DNA from: CAYRLZ01 sp964425275
GTDB lineage: Bacteria; Hydrothermota; Tepidihabitantia; Tepidihabitantales; JBDRVQ01
Length of the DNA stretch: 20,332 nt
Direction of reading: 5' to 3'
Assembly: GCA_964425275.1 (NCBI GenBank)
Contig: CAYRLZ010000095.1
Span: 1-20,332 of the forward strand
Part shown: positions 1-5,642 of the stretch, in pieces
Layout: the number at the start of each line of letters is the position of its first letter
Position numbering within the stretch: position 1 is the stretch's first letter
Made by a program: the position numbers and the translations under genes
The notes under the pieces: generated by a model
Database searches by the model: none
What the model was told of the DNA's origin: nothing
Seen by the model: only the letters and a program-made list of their open reading frames with translations

Positions 1-43
1 TGGATTCGGCGATAAGTATCTCTCGCCATATCTCTCACCCCCT

Positions 44-86
44 TTCCTGCCCGGGATTTGCCCGCTTCCGCGGACAGAGGCAGGAA
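44..86. repeat. REP-like compound palindrome
   Basis: Outer arms TTCCTGCC (44-51) and GGCAGGAA (79-86) are perfect inverted copies. Inside lie a hairpin CGGG-ATTTG-CCCG (52-64) and the self-complementary TCCGCGGA (67-74). The GC content contrasts sharply with the AT-rich DNA to its right. Nested GC-rich palindromes of this kind are typical of intergenic REP/MITE-like elements. Other genomic copies cannot be seen from one window, so the repeat assignment is inference. Confidence 0.4.
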
Positions 87-220
87 GACTTACCGAATTT
101 TCAAAGAGCATCTTTCTGCTTCTATAAATATAGAGTAAAAATAGGGGCGAAGTGTTTCACGGAATTTTAAAAAAATTGTAAGCCCTTGAAAAATAAGAAC
201 TTAAAAAAGGTTCGCCCTAA

Positions 221-249
221 TTAAAAATAACCCCGAAACAAATTCAGGG
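221..249 (-). terminator. Probable terminator of the R-M operon
   Basis: Read on the minus strand, CCCTGAA, a 5-nt loop and TTCGGGG form a 7-bp stem with one G-U pair, followed by TTATTTTT. It lies about 110 nt beyond the endonuclease stop codon in the same direction, as expected for a rho-independent terminator. Confidence 0.45.
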
Positions 250-360
250 CAACCTTACCCAGATTTTACCGCTTACCGACTTAGAGGCTCTATAACCCTT
301 TCCAACCGCTTTTTTATTAAAATGTTATATAGTAAGGTCTGCCCCCATTACCTTACATTC

Positions 361-1131
361 TTACATACTTTCTAAAAAATCTTTCAGCAGTAGCGCAATT
401 AAGACAATTTCCTCTAAATCACAAACCGTTCTATACATCTTTGTGCTATCTTTAATCCATACAACACCATCAAGAACTGCGATTCTAATTGCCTTACCTT
501 TCTTTCCTCTTAATAACCTTAAGGCATCTTCAAAGTTCGCATTCTGGGCACCGCCATAATCAGTAAGGAATTTTGCTTCTCCAATTAGATAATTCTGGCC
601 TACCTTGGCAAGAAAATCCGGATTTTTCTCTAACCCGCAACCAAGTTTTCTATTTGCAAAGTCCTTTAACTGCCCATTACTTCCTTTGAGAAAGGCGATT
701 CCTTTATCCGTTTCAAATTCCGATTCCGGAAGGAAAGGATAACCAATCTGGAAAAGCCATTTTTTGAAGAGTTTACTAATTTGCCTACTGGCCATTTTGG
801 GTTCTTCTATCGCTTCAATCATCGCCGCAAAACCCATACCTCGTATCCTTTCGGCAATTCGGTTAACGGTCTGGGGATTATATTTAAGAAAGATTTCATC
901 CTTTCGCAAAAAAGCCACATAAGGGTCATCAACCGGGAATTTTGGTAAATCTAACAACTTCTTAATTAGAGTTAGATTATCCCTTGTCTTGTAACTTTCT
1001 TCTAACTCTCTTTTGACTTCCTGAGTGACTCTTCTTTCTGCTTCTTGGACTACTGGATAAACTTCGTATAATTTATCCAGATAACCCGGCGAATTGGCAA
1101 TCTGGATACTCCTTTTTACCCATTTATTCAT
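361..1131 (-). CDS. Type II restriction endonuclease, PD-(D/E)xK type
   Basis: Likely the DNA-cleaving partner of the methyltransferase encoded just upstream. The 256-residue protein has a clear PD-(D/E)xK nuclease signature: Pro171-Asp172, then Glu185-Ala-Lys187 twelve residues on, in a predicted strand-turn-strand context (NPDFLAKVGQNYLIGEAKF). The first half is helical and charged and may contribute to DNA recognition. The start ATG lies 2 nt beyond the methyltransferase stop. It has an ideal GGAGG 7 nt upstream, inside the end of the methyltransferase gene, so the two genes are co-transcribed. I do not recognise the specific subfamily and cannot name the recognition sequence. The nuclease call rests on the motif and on adjacency to a methylase. 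The gene appears intact. Confidence 0.75.
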   Translation of the reverse strand: MNKWVKRSIQIANSPGYLDKLYEVYPVVQEAERRVTQEVKRELEESYKTRDNLTLIKKLLDLPKFPVDDPYVAFLRKDEIFLKYNPQTVNRIAERIRGMGFAAMIEAIEEPKMASRQISKLFKKWLFQIGYPFLPESEFETDKGIAFLKGSNGQLKDFANRKLGCGLEKNPDFLAKVGQNYLIGEAKFLTDYGGAQNANFEDALRLLRGKKGKAIRIAVLDGVVWIKDSTKMYRTVCDLEEIVLIALLLKDFLESM

Positions 1132-1133
1132 CT

Positions 1134-2387
1134 TTATACCTCCTTATATAACTTAAATGCCGATAACCTTTTTATTGCTAAAAGCCTTTTCTGGACAACA
1201 TCAACCGCAATCTTTGAATTATCAATCCCTATCCATCGCCTGCCCAATTCCTCAGCCGCTACCAATGTTGTGCCTGACCCAACAAAGCAATCCAAGACTA
1301 TATCATCCGGGTTTGACGAGGCTTCTACAATAACTTTAAGCATTTCCAGATTTTTTTCTGTTGGATAAGAAGGATAAGGCGGGTCTTTAAACTCCCAAAT
1401 ATCCTGTCGTTTTTTACCTTTTTTTCGCGCCTCATCGGCATAGTATATCCTCCGGGGATTCCCGGTTGGTGACCATTCTATCAACCCCTGGGCATCTAAT
1501 TTATCCAATTCCTCAGGGGGATTTTGCCAATGGCTTCCCTTAGGCGGTAACCTCCCTCTCCACGGCTTACCGGTTGGACCGTTAAGGGTTTCTCCGGGGG
1601 CGTGAAGCGGCAGGGTTGTGTAGCGTCTTCCCCTTTTATCAACCTTCGGGAAAAGGGTTTGTATCTGCTCTTCGGTAAATTCCTCCCGCGGGTCATTCCA
1701 AATATAGTTATCGGTCTTTGAATAGAAAAGAATCGCATCCGTCATATTGCCATAGGCTTTCCGCTTAAAACTCTTTGGGTTACACTTTATTCTCGTTATA
1801 TTATTAATAAAATTTTCCTGCCCGAAAATCTCGTCCATCAGAACCTTTACATAATGGCACATCTTCCAATCAATATGGACATATATTGAACCTTTATCTG
1901 ATAAAATCTCTTTAAGTAACATTAGTCTTTTCCTTAAAAATTCAATATATTCTTTTCCCACAATCTTATCTTGGTATGCGGTTTCATCCCCTCGGCTTTT
2001 ACTCACTGTTCGGGAAACTCCGCTTTTGAATTCCTGATTAGTTCCAAAAGGCGGGTCAATATATACCAAACTCACCTTTCCGGCAATGCTTGGTTCTTTC
2101 AGTAAACACCTTAAAGCCTGGAGATTATCTCCTAAGAAAAGCATATTGACCCAACCGTCAAGCCGACCTTCACCGAAACTTTTAACTTCCCTAAAAGGGG
2201 CGAATCTGGGCTCTGGTATTTTTAATGCCTTTTCTTTCTCGGTTAGAGCAGTGGTGTCAAACTTGCCTATCTCTACTTTTTCTGACACCTTTTTAATTTT
2301 ATCTTTTAATCGTCTATTTTGCCGATACACTCCCTTAAGCGACTGCCTCTTTATTTTTCTTTGGCTTTTAATTTCTTTATCTCCCAT
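1134..2387 (-). CDS. Site-specific DNA methyltransferase, beta class (probably N6-adenine)
   Basis: It transfers a methyl group from S-adenosylmethionine to a base in the site cut by the neighbouring endonuclease, protecting host DNA. The catalytic motif IV is DPPF at residues 111-114 (context LVYIDPPFGTNQEF). The SAM-binding motif I is FVGSGT at 368-373, near the C-terminus, followed by the acidic WIGIDNS. The order motif IV, target-recognition region, motif I defines the beta class. DPPF rather than SPPY favours adenine-N6. The roughly 80-residue lysine-rich N-terminal extension is predicted helical. The region from about 190 to 350 is the likely specificity segment. The ATG at 2387 has no Shine-Dalgarno and lies 24 nt after a short leaderless ORF, so coupling or readthrough from that ORF may matter. 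At 417 residues it is an ordinary length for a type II enzyme. Confidence 0.88.
   Translation of the reverse strand: MGDKEIKSQRKIKRQSLKGVYRQNRRLKDKIKKVSEKVEIGKFDTTALTEKEKALKIPEPRFAPFREVKSFGEGRLDGWVNMLFLGDNLQALRCLLKEPSIAGKVSLVYIDPPFGTNQEFKSGVSRTVSKSRGDETAYQDKIVGKEYIEFLRKRLMLLKEILSDKGSIYVHIDWKMCHYVKVLMDEIFGQENFINNITRIKCNPKSFKRKAYGNMTDAILFYSKTDNYIWNDPREEFTEEQIQTLFPKVDKRGRRYTTLPLHAPGETLNGPTGKPWRGRLPPKGSHWQNPPEELDKLDAQGLIEWSPTGNPRRIYYADEARKKGKKRQDIWEFKDPPYPSYPTEKNLEMLKVIVEASSNPDDIVLDCFVGSGTTLVAAEELGRRWIGIDNSKIAVDVVQKRLLAIKRLSAFKLYKEV
1139..1143 (-). promoter_or_regulatory. Shine-Dalgarno of the endonuclease gene
   Basis: GGAGG on the minus strand, 7 nt before the ATG at 1131. It sits inside the last codons of the methyltransferase and fixes the endonuclease start. 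Confidence 0.75.
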
Positions 2388-2411
2388 AGCGTGCTGTGTT
2401 TATATTAAAAT

Positions 2412-2495
2412 CTAAACTTGCTTCTCGCCCATCGAGAAAATAAAAGATTTCTCTCCCTTTCTTATCTTCGGCATCATTCCAAAAAGGAATTTCAT
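2412..2495 (-). CDS. Short leaderless ORF upstream of the R-M genes (27 aa)
   Basis: A 27-codon reading frame begins with an ATG 6 nt after a consensus -10 box (TATAAT at 2502-2507) and ends with TAG 24 nt before the methyltransferase ATG. The peptide starts MKFLFGMMPKIRKGEK and ends SMGEKQV. It could be a leader peptide controlling the operon. A second open frame, offset by one base, gives a more protein-like composition (EIPFWNDAEDKKGREIFYF and onward). It ends at TAA 2377-2379, overlapping the methyltransferase start by 11 nt, but it has no start codon. One inserted base after the ATG would join the promoter-proximal ATG to that frame. The ORF may therefore be a frameshifted small gene. 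I recognise neither product. Confidence 0.4.
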   Translation of the reverse strand: MKFLFGMMPKIRKGEKSFIFSMGEKQV

Positions 2496-2501
2496 ATTTT
2501 T

Positions 2502-2529
2502 ATTATACCAAAAAAATTCTGCCTGTCAA
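2502..2529 (-). promoter_or_regulatory. Consensus promoter of the R-M operon (leaderless type)
   Basis: Minus-strand TTGACA (2524-2529), exactly 16 bp, then TATAAT (2502-2507): both hexamers are perfect. The ATG at 2495 begins 6 nt past the -10 box, so transcription should start at or next to the start codon of the short ORF. The methyltransferase and endonuclease would lie on the same transcript. Confidence 0.8.
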
Positions 2530-2582
2530 ACAGCCACTCGCTTCTCATTTTAAGCCAGCTTTCCAATGCCTGTCTTTCGGTA

Positions 2583-2762
2583 TAAGTCTTTGATTTTGGC
2601 CGGCTACTGGGTTTTTTATGAAAGATAGTCCTTACCCCCGGTCAATTACCCGAACTATAATATTAACCAGATTAATATTAGTGTGGCTAATATTTTGAGG
2701 GGTGGGTTTTCCCTTTAAGTCTTTGATTTTGCAGGACTTATTTGATTTTTTTAGAAAGATAG
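2583..2762 (+). repeat. Pair of imperfect direct repeats, about 46 bp
   Basis: TAAGTCTTTGATTTTG occurs identically at 2583-2598 and 2716-2731. Each copy is followed by a T-rich stretch and then AAAGATAG (2621-2628 and 2755-2762), so the similarity spans about 46 bp with one 1-bp length difference. The copies are 133 bp apart and enclose the inverted repeat at 2658-2680. The function is unknown; the pair could be the flanks of a small element or a duplicated regulatory tract. Confidence 0.5.
2658..2680. repeat. 9-bp perfect inverted repeat
   Basis: TAATATTAA (2658-2666) and TTAATATTA (2672-2680) are perfect inverse copies around a 5-nt loop. A third TAATATT follows at 2688-2694. This purely A/T structure could be an operator or a melting site. 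No flanking gene decides between these. Confidence 0.45.
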
Positions 2763-2774
2763 GGGGTAGCCCCC
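2762..2774. repeat. G5-TAG-C5 hairpin
   Basis: Five G, a TAG loop and five C form a tight GC hairpin just before the 12-bp repeat array begins. It lacks an adjacent T-run, so it is not a standard terminator. Confidence 0.4.
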
Positions 2775-2802
2775 TGGGTCGCCTTTCGGGTCTATTTTTT
2801 AA

Positions 2803-3006
2803 CCTAATTCTCTGCCTAATCCAAAACCTAATTGAGAACCTAATTGTCACCCTAATCCTCTAACTAACTGAAAGGCTAATTGAAGAACTGATTCTCTAAC
2901 TAATCCTCTGACTAATCCAAAGGTTAATTGAGGGGCTAATTCCCTGCCTAATTCCGGGTCTAATTAAGAATCTAATTCCGAGTCTAATTGAAAGGCTAAT
3001 TTTCTC
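2803..3006. repeat. Tandem array: 17 units of 12 bp with CTAATT core
   Basis: Seventeen uninterrupted 12-bp units run exactly from 2803 to 3006. Positions 2-7 of each unit read CTAATT or CTAATC; the only exceptions are CTAACT in unit 6, CTGATT in unit 8 and TTAATT in unit 11. The remaining positions vary freely, often purine-rich (TGAAAG, TGAGAA) or pyrimidine-rich (TCTCTG, CCTCTA). A degenerate unit at 2791-2802 may precede the array. Units 1-3 resemble units 9-11, suggesting an internal duplication 96 bp apart. Each frame I read across the whole array contains stop codons. The best of them give repeated Leu-Ile-x-x (plus) or x-x-Ile-Arg (minus), so it is probably not coding now. It is too short-period for CRISPR. 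Confidence 0.85.
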
Positions 3007-3059
3007 TGGGAGAATCTTTTTATCTCTTTAATGGGTATTGAGACTGGGCAAAAATCATT

Positions 3060-3190
3060 AAACCACGAAAACAGGAAAAAGAATATGGGACGCCGATTTG
3101 GAATTTAACCACAGATTAACCCAGATGAACCCAGAAAAGACCATAAGAATGATTCGAATGAAATGCGTGAATTTCGTGAATAAAAACTGT
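3060..3190. repeat. Fragments of a dispersed intergenic repeat
   Basis: The stretch strings together AACCACGAAAACAGG (3061-3075), a segment starting AACCACAGATTAACCC (3107 to about 3133) and a CGTGAATTTCGTGAA-type segment (about 3166-3180). Such phrases (AACCACAGAT..., AACCACGAAAACACG...) recur between genes in many environmental bacterial genomes and often produce spurious small ORFs. A related fragment lies at 4653-4680. The family assignment is from memory and not a search. Confidence 0.45.
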
Positions 3191-3299
3191 TTTATCGGTG
3201 TGGGCGCAAACACCTGTGATTTTTCTCTCTTTTTATTTTTTCTTTTATCCGTGGCTAATAATTTTTTCTGCCATCAGACCTTTTTCAAAAGCCACTCAT

Positions 3300-3327
3300 T
3301 TGACATCTCGGAAAAATAGTTTATAAT
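3300..3327 (+). promoter_or_regulatory. Consensus promoter of the glycan locus (leaderless type)
   Basis: TTGACA (3300-3305), 16 bp, then TATAAT (3322-3327), both perfect. The ATG at 3333 follows after only 5 nt, so the transcript should begin at or within a base or two of the start codon. No Shine-Dalgarno is possible. Confidence 0.85.
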
Positions 3328-3332
3328 TAGGA

Positions 3333-4628
3333 ATGAGATTATCGGTAATTGGCACTGGTTATGTTGGATTGACCGCCGCGGCCTGTTTTGCCAAGATTGG
3401 GCATCAGGTAATTGGTGTGGATAACGACCCCAAAAAGATTTCGCTCTTAAAAGAAGGCAAAATTCCGATTTACGAACCAAAATTAGAGGATATCGTCAAG
3501 GAGGAGATGGCAAAAGGCCGTCTAGCCTTTACCACGGAGATTGCCGAAGGTGTAAAGAACTCCCAGATTGTCTTTATTGCGGTTGGCACCCCACCCAAAG
3601 AGACCGGTGAACCCGACCTCTCCGCGGTCGAAAATGTCGCCCGCCAAATCGGGGAGAATATGGTAGATTATCTGCTCATCGTGGAGAAAAGCACCGTCCC
3701 AGTAAAGACCGGAGAATGGATAAAGAGGACAATTGAGAGGTATAATAAGAAAAAAATCCCCTTTGATGTCGCCTCTAATCCTGAGTTCTTACGAGAGGGA
3801 AGGGCGGTTGATGACTTTCTCTCCCCGGACCGGATTGTTATCGGTTGCGAAACAACCCGGGCAAAGGAATTACTCTTAGAGGTCTATAAACCCCTCAATA
3901 GTAAGATACTGGTAACCAATTTAGAGAGCGCCGAATTAATTAAGCATGCCTCTAATGCCTTTTTGGCAATGAAAATTTCATTTATCAATGCCGTGGCGAT
4001 TGTTTGTGAAGCGGTCAAGGCGAATATTAAGGAGGTAGCGGATGGTGTCGGGTTGGATAAGAGAATCGGCCGGGATTTCTTAGATGCCGGGATTGGCTAC
4101 GGCGGCTTCTGCTTCCCCAAGGACTTGGATGCCTTTATAAAAATCTCGGAGGAGTTGGGTTATGACTTTCGGTTGCTTAAGGTAGTGAGAGAGATTAATA
4201 ATGAGATGCGGGAGCGACTGATAAAAAAGGCTAAGGAAGTCTTATGGAATCTACGGGACAAGAAGATTGGGGTCTTAGGGCTTTCCTTTAAGCCCGATAC
4301 CGATGATATGCGCTTCGCGCCGTCAATTGATATAATATCCCGCCTAATAGCCGAGGGGGCAAAGGTCTTGGCTTATGACCCGAAGGCGATGGAGAAGGCA
4401 AGAGAGGTCTTGCCCGGTATCAATTATTGCCAATCACCTTATGAGGTATGTCAGGATGCGGATTGTTTGCTTATTTTGACCGAGTGGGAAGAATTTAAGC
4501 ATTTAGACCTGAAAAGGGTTAAGGCGCTACTAAAATTGCCGGTAATTATTGACGGGCGAAATATCTTTGACCCGAAGGTAATGGCGAAACTCGGTTTTAT
4601 CTATCGGGGTGTTGGATGGGGCTATTGA
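3333..4628 (+). CDS. ugd: UDP-glucose 6-dehydrogenase
   Basis: A cytoplasmic enzyme oxidising UDP-glucose to UDP-glucuronate with two NAD+. The 431-residue length is normal. The N-terminal Rossmann motif GTGYVG (residues 7-12) is followed by an Asp at 30 (VIGVDND). The VGTPP segment at 84-88, NPEFLREG at 149-156, and the catalytic cysteine Cys260 in GYGGFCFPKD are all present. The C-terminal domain carries the GLSFKPDTDDMR motif. The cysteine motif is of the UDP-glucose type rather than the UDP-HexNAc dehydrogenase type. Phe replaces the more usual Ser before the cysteine. The gene is first in the glycan operon and its product should feed the next enzyme, UDP-glucuronate decarboxylase. UDP-GlcNAc 6-dehydrogenase activity is a less likely alternative. 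Confidence 0.93.
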   Translation: MRLSVIGTGYVGLTAAACFAKIGHQVIGVDNDPKKISLLKEGKIPIYEPKLEDIVKEEMAKGRLAFTTEIAEGVKNSQIVFIAVGTPPKETGEPDLSAVENVARQIGENMVDYLLIVEKSTVPVKTGEWIKRTIERYNKKKIPFDVASNPEFLREGRAVDDFLSPDRIVIGCETTRAKELLLEVYKPLNSKILVTNLESAELIKHASNAFLAMKISFINAVAIVCEAVKANIKEVADGVGLDKRIGRDFLDAGIGYGGFCFPKDLDAFIKISEELGYDFRLLKVVREINNEMRERLIKKAKEVLWNLRDKKIGVLGLSFKPDTDDMRFAPSIDIISRLIAEGAKVLAYDPKAMEKAREVLPGINYCQSPYEVCQDADCLLILTEWEEFKHLDLKRVKALLKLPVIIDGRNIFDPKVMAKLGFIYRGVGWGY

Positions 4629-4703
4629 ATAAAAGATGATTACGGCGATAACGAACCACGGATGGACGCAGATGAAAAACATCGGCGATTATAAAGACTT
4701 CTA
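4629..4703 (+). other. Spacer with dispersed-repeat fragment
   Basis: The 75-bp gap between the dehydrogenase and the decarboxylase contains AACCACGGATGGACGCAGAT and following bases (4653-4680), related in style to the fragment at 3107-3133. A TATAAA at 4690-4695 lies 8 nt before the ATG at 4704. No good -35 box or Shine-Dalgarno is visible, so whether the next gene has its own promoter is unclear. Confidence 0.4.
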
Positions 4704-5642
4704 ATGAAGATTCTTTTAACCGGCGGTGCGGGCTTTCTTGGTTCTCATTTAGCCGAGGCCTTACTTTTGCGCGGGGATAGGGTGATATGTGTTGATAATC
4801 TATTAACCGGACGAAGGGAAAATGTTGCTCATCTGGTTAGTAACAAGAATTTCCAGTTCATTTTCGGTGATGTCGCAGAAGGCTTCACTTATGACGGGGA
4901 TTTAGATGCTATTCTTCACTTCGCCTCCCCGGCCAGTCCCAAGGACTATTTCTCTTATCCAATTGAGACGATGCGGGTCGGGTCTTTGGGTACTTATCAC
5001 CTCTTAGAACTGGCAAGAAAGAAGTCCTGTCTATTTTATTTGGCGTCAACCTCTGAGGTCTACGGTGACCCACTCTCTCATCCGCAGAAAGAAGATTACT
5101 GGGGGAATGTGAACCCAATCGGTAAAAGGTCGGTCTATGATGAGGCAAAGAGATTCGCCGAGGCCCTCACGATGGCTTATCACCGGCTATATCAACTCCC
5201 AATAAGAATCGCCCGCATTTTTAATACCTATGGCCCAAGGATGAAGATTGATGATGGTCGGGTTGTTCCCAATTTAATCGCTCAGGCATTAAGAGATGAG
5301 CCTTTGACCATTTATGGTGACGGCCGCCAGACCCGGAGTTTCTGTTTTATTAGCGATATGATAGAAGGGCTTTTGAAACTATTGGATACGGAAATCTTTG
5401 AACCAATAAATTTAGGAAATCCGGAAGAATTTACAATCTTGGAATTTGCCAATTTAGTTTTAGAACTGACCGGAAAGAAATTGCCGCTAATCCATCGGCC
5501 TCCATATCCGGATGACCCGGAAAGACGGAGGCCGGATATAACGAAAGCCGAAGGCATCCTGGGCTGGCGACCGCAGGTCGGACTTAAAGAAGGCTTAAAA
5601 ATTACCATTGAATGGTTTAAGAGAGAGGTGGAGAGACAATGA
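4704..5642 (+). CDS. UDP-glucuronate decarboxylase (UDP-xylose synthase), SDR
   Basis: It converts UDP-glucuronate to UDP-xylose through a 4-keto intermediate, with NAD+ retained. The 312 residues form an extended short-chain dehydrogenase. The glycine motif TGGAGFLG is at residues 6-13. The HFASPASPKDY segment (72-82), the LASTSEVYGDP block (113-123) with the Ser/Thr of the active site, YWGNVNPIG (132-140), and Tyr145-x3-Lys149 (YDEAK) are characteristic of the UXS branch. It directly follows the gene whose product makes its substrate. Its stop overlaps the next start by 4 nt (ATGA), indicating translational coupling. No Shine-Dalgarno precedes its ATG. Some relatives are 4,6-dehydratases, but the HFASPASP and YWGNVNPIG blocks favour the decarboxylase. 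Confidence 0.88.
   Translation: MKILLTGGAGFLGSHLAEALLLRGDRVICVDNLLTGRRENVAHLVSNKNFQFIFGDVAEGFTYDGDLDAILHFASPASPKDYFSYPIETMRVGSLGTYHLLELARKKSCLFYLASTSEVYGDPLSHPQKEDYWGNVNPIGKRSVYDEAKRFAEALTMAYHRLYQLPIRIARIFNTYGPRMKIDDGRVVPNLIAQALRDEPLTIYGDGRQTRSFCFISDMIEGLLKLLDTEIFEPINLGNPEEFTILEFANLVLELTGKKLPLIHRPPYPDDPERRRPDITKAEGILGWRPQVGLKEGLKITIEWFKREVERQ

Larger units (their letters stand above)
1..360. other. Gene-free left flank
   Basis: I see no convincing reading frame or tRNA here. The stretch holds a GC-rich compound palindrome near its left end (44-86), an AT-rich middle, and a hairpin followed by a T-rich run on the minus strand (221-249), listed separately. GGGCGAA at 145-151 and TTCGCCC at 211-217 are inverted copies flanking an A-rich segment. 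The rest is unexplained. Confidence 0.6.
2530..3299. other. Long non-coding, repeat-rich intergenic tract
   Basis: About 800 bp separate the two divergent promoters, that of the R-M operon (minus) and that of the glycan locus (plus). I see no credible gene here. The small open frames within it coincide with repeats. Contents from left to right: direct repeat copy 1, an A/T inverted repeat, direct repeat copy 2, the G5/C5 hairpin, the 12-bp array, dispersed-repeat fragments, then T-rich DNA leading into the promoter at 3300. Confidence 0.65.

Noticed and set aside
1496..1738. 80-residue minus-strand ORF inside the methyltransferase
   Set aside because: Shadow frame of a well-supported gene, with no domain-like features.
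2632..2850. 72-residue minus-strand ORF
   Set aside because: It begins inside the 12-bp array and crosses the G5/C5 hairpin and a direct repeat; its arginine-rich composition comes from the repeat. No promoter or ribosome site.
2803..3006. CRISPR array
   Set aside because: The period is 12 bp with a six-base core; CRISPR repeats are over 20 bp with spacers of about 30 bp. No cas genes are present.
3098..3319. 73-residue plus-strand ORF (NHRLTQMNPEK start)
   Set aside because: It translates a dispersed-repeat fragment and then runs over the -35 box of the ugd promoter; this peptide style is a known artefact of the repeat.
4690..4703. Leaderless promoter for the UDP-glucuronate decarboxylase gene
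   Set aside because: TATAAA is present 8 nt before the ATG, but there is no TTGACA-like box at 15-18 bp; the evidence is too weak to list.
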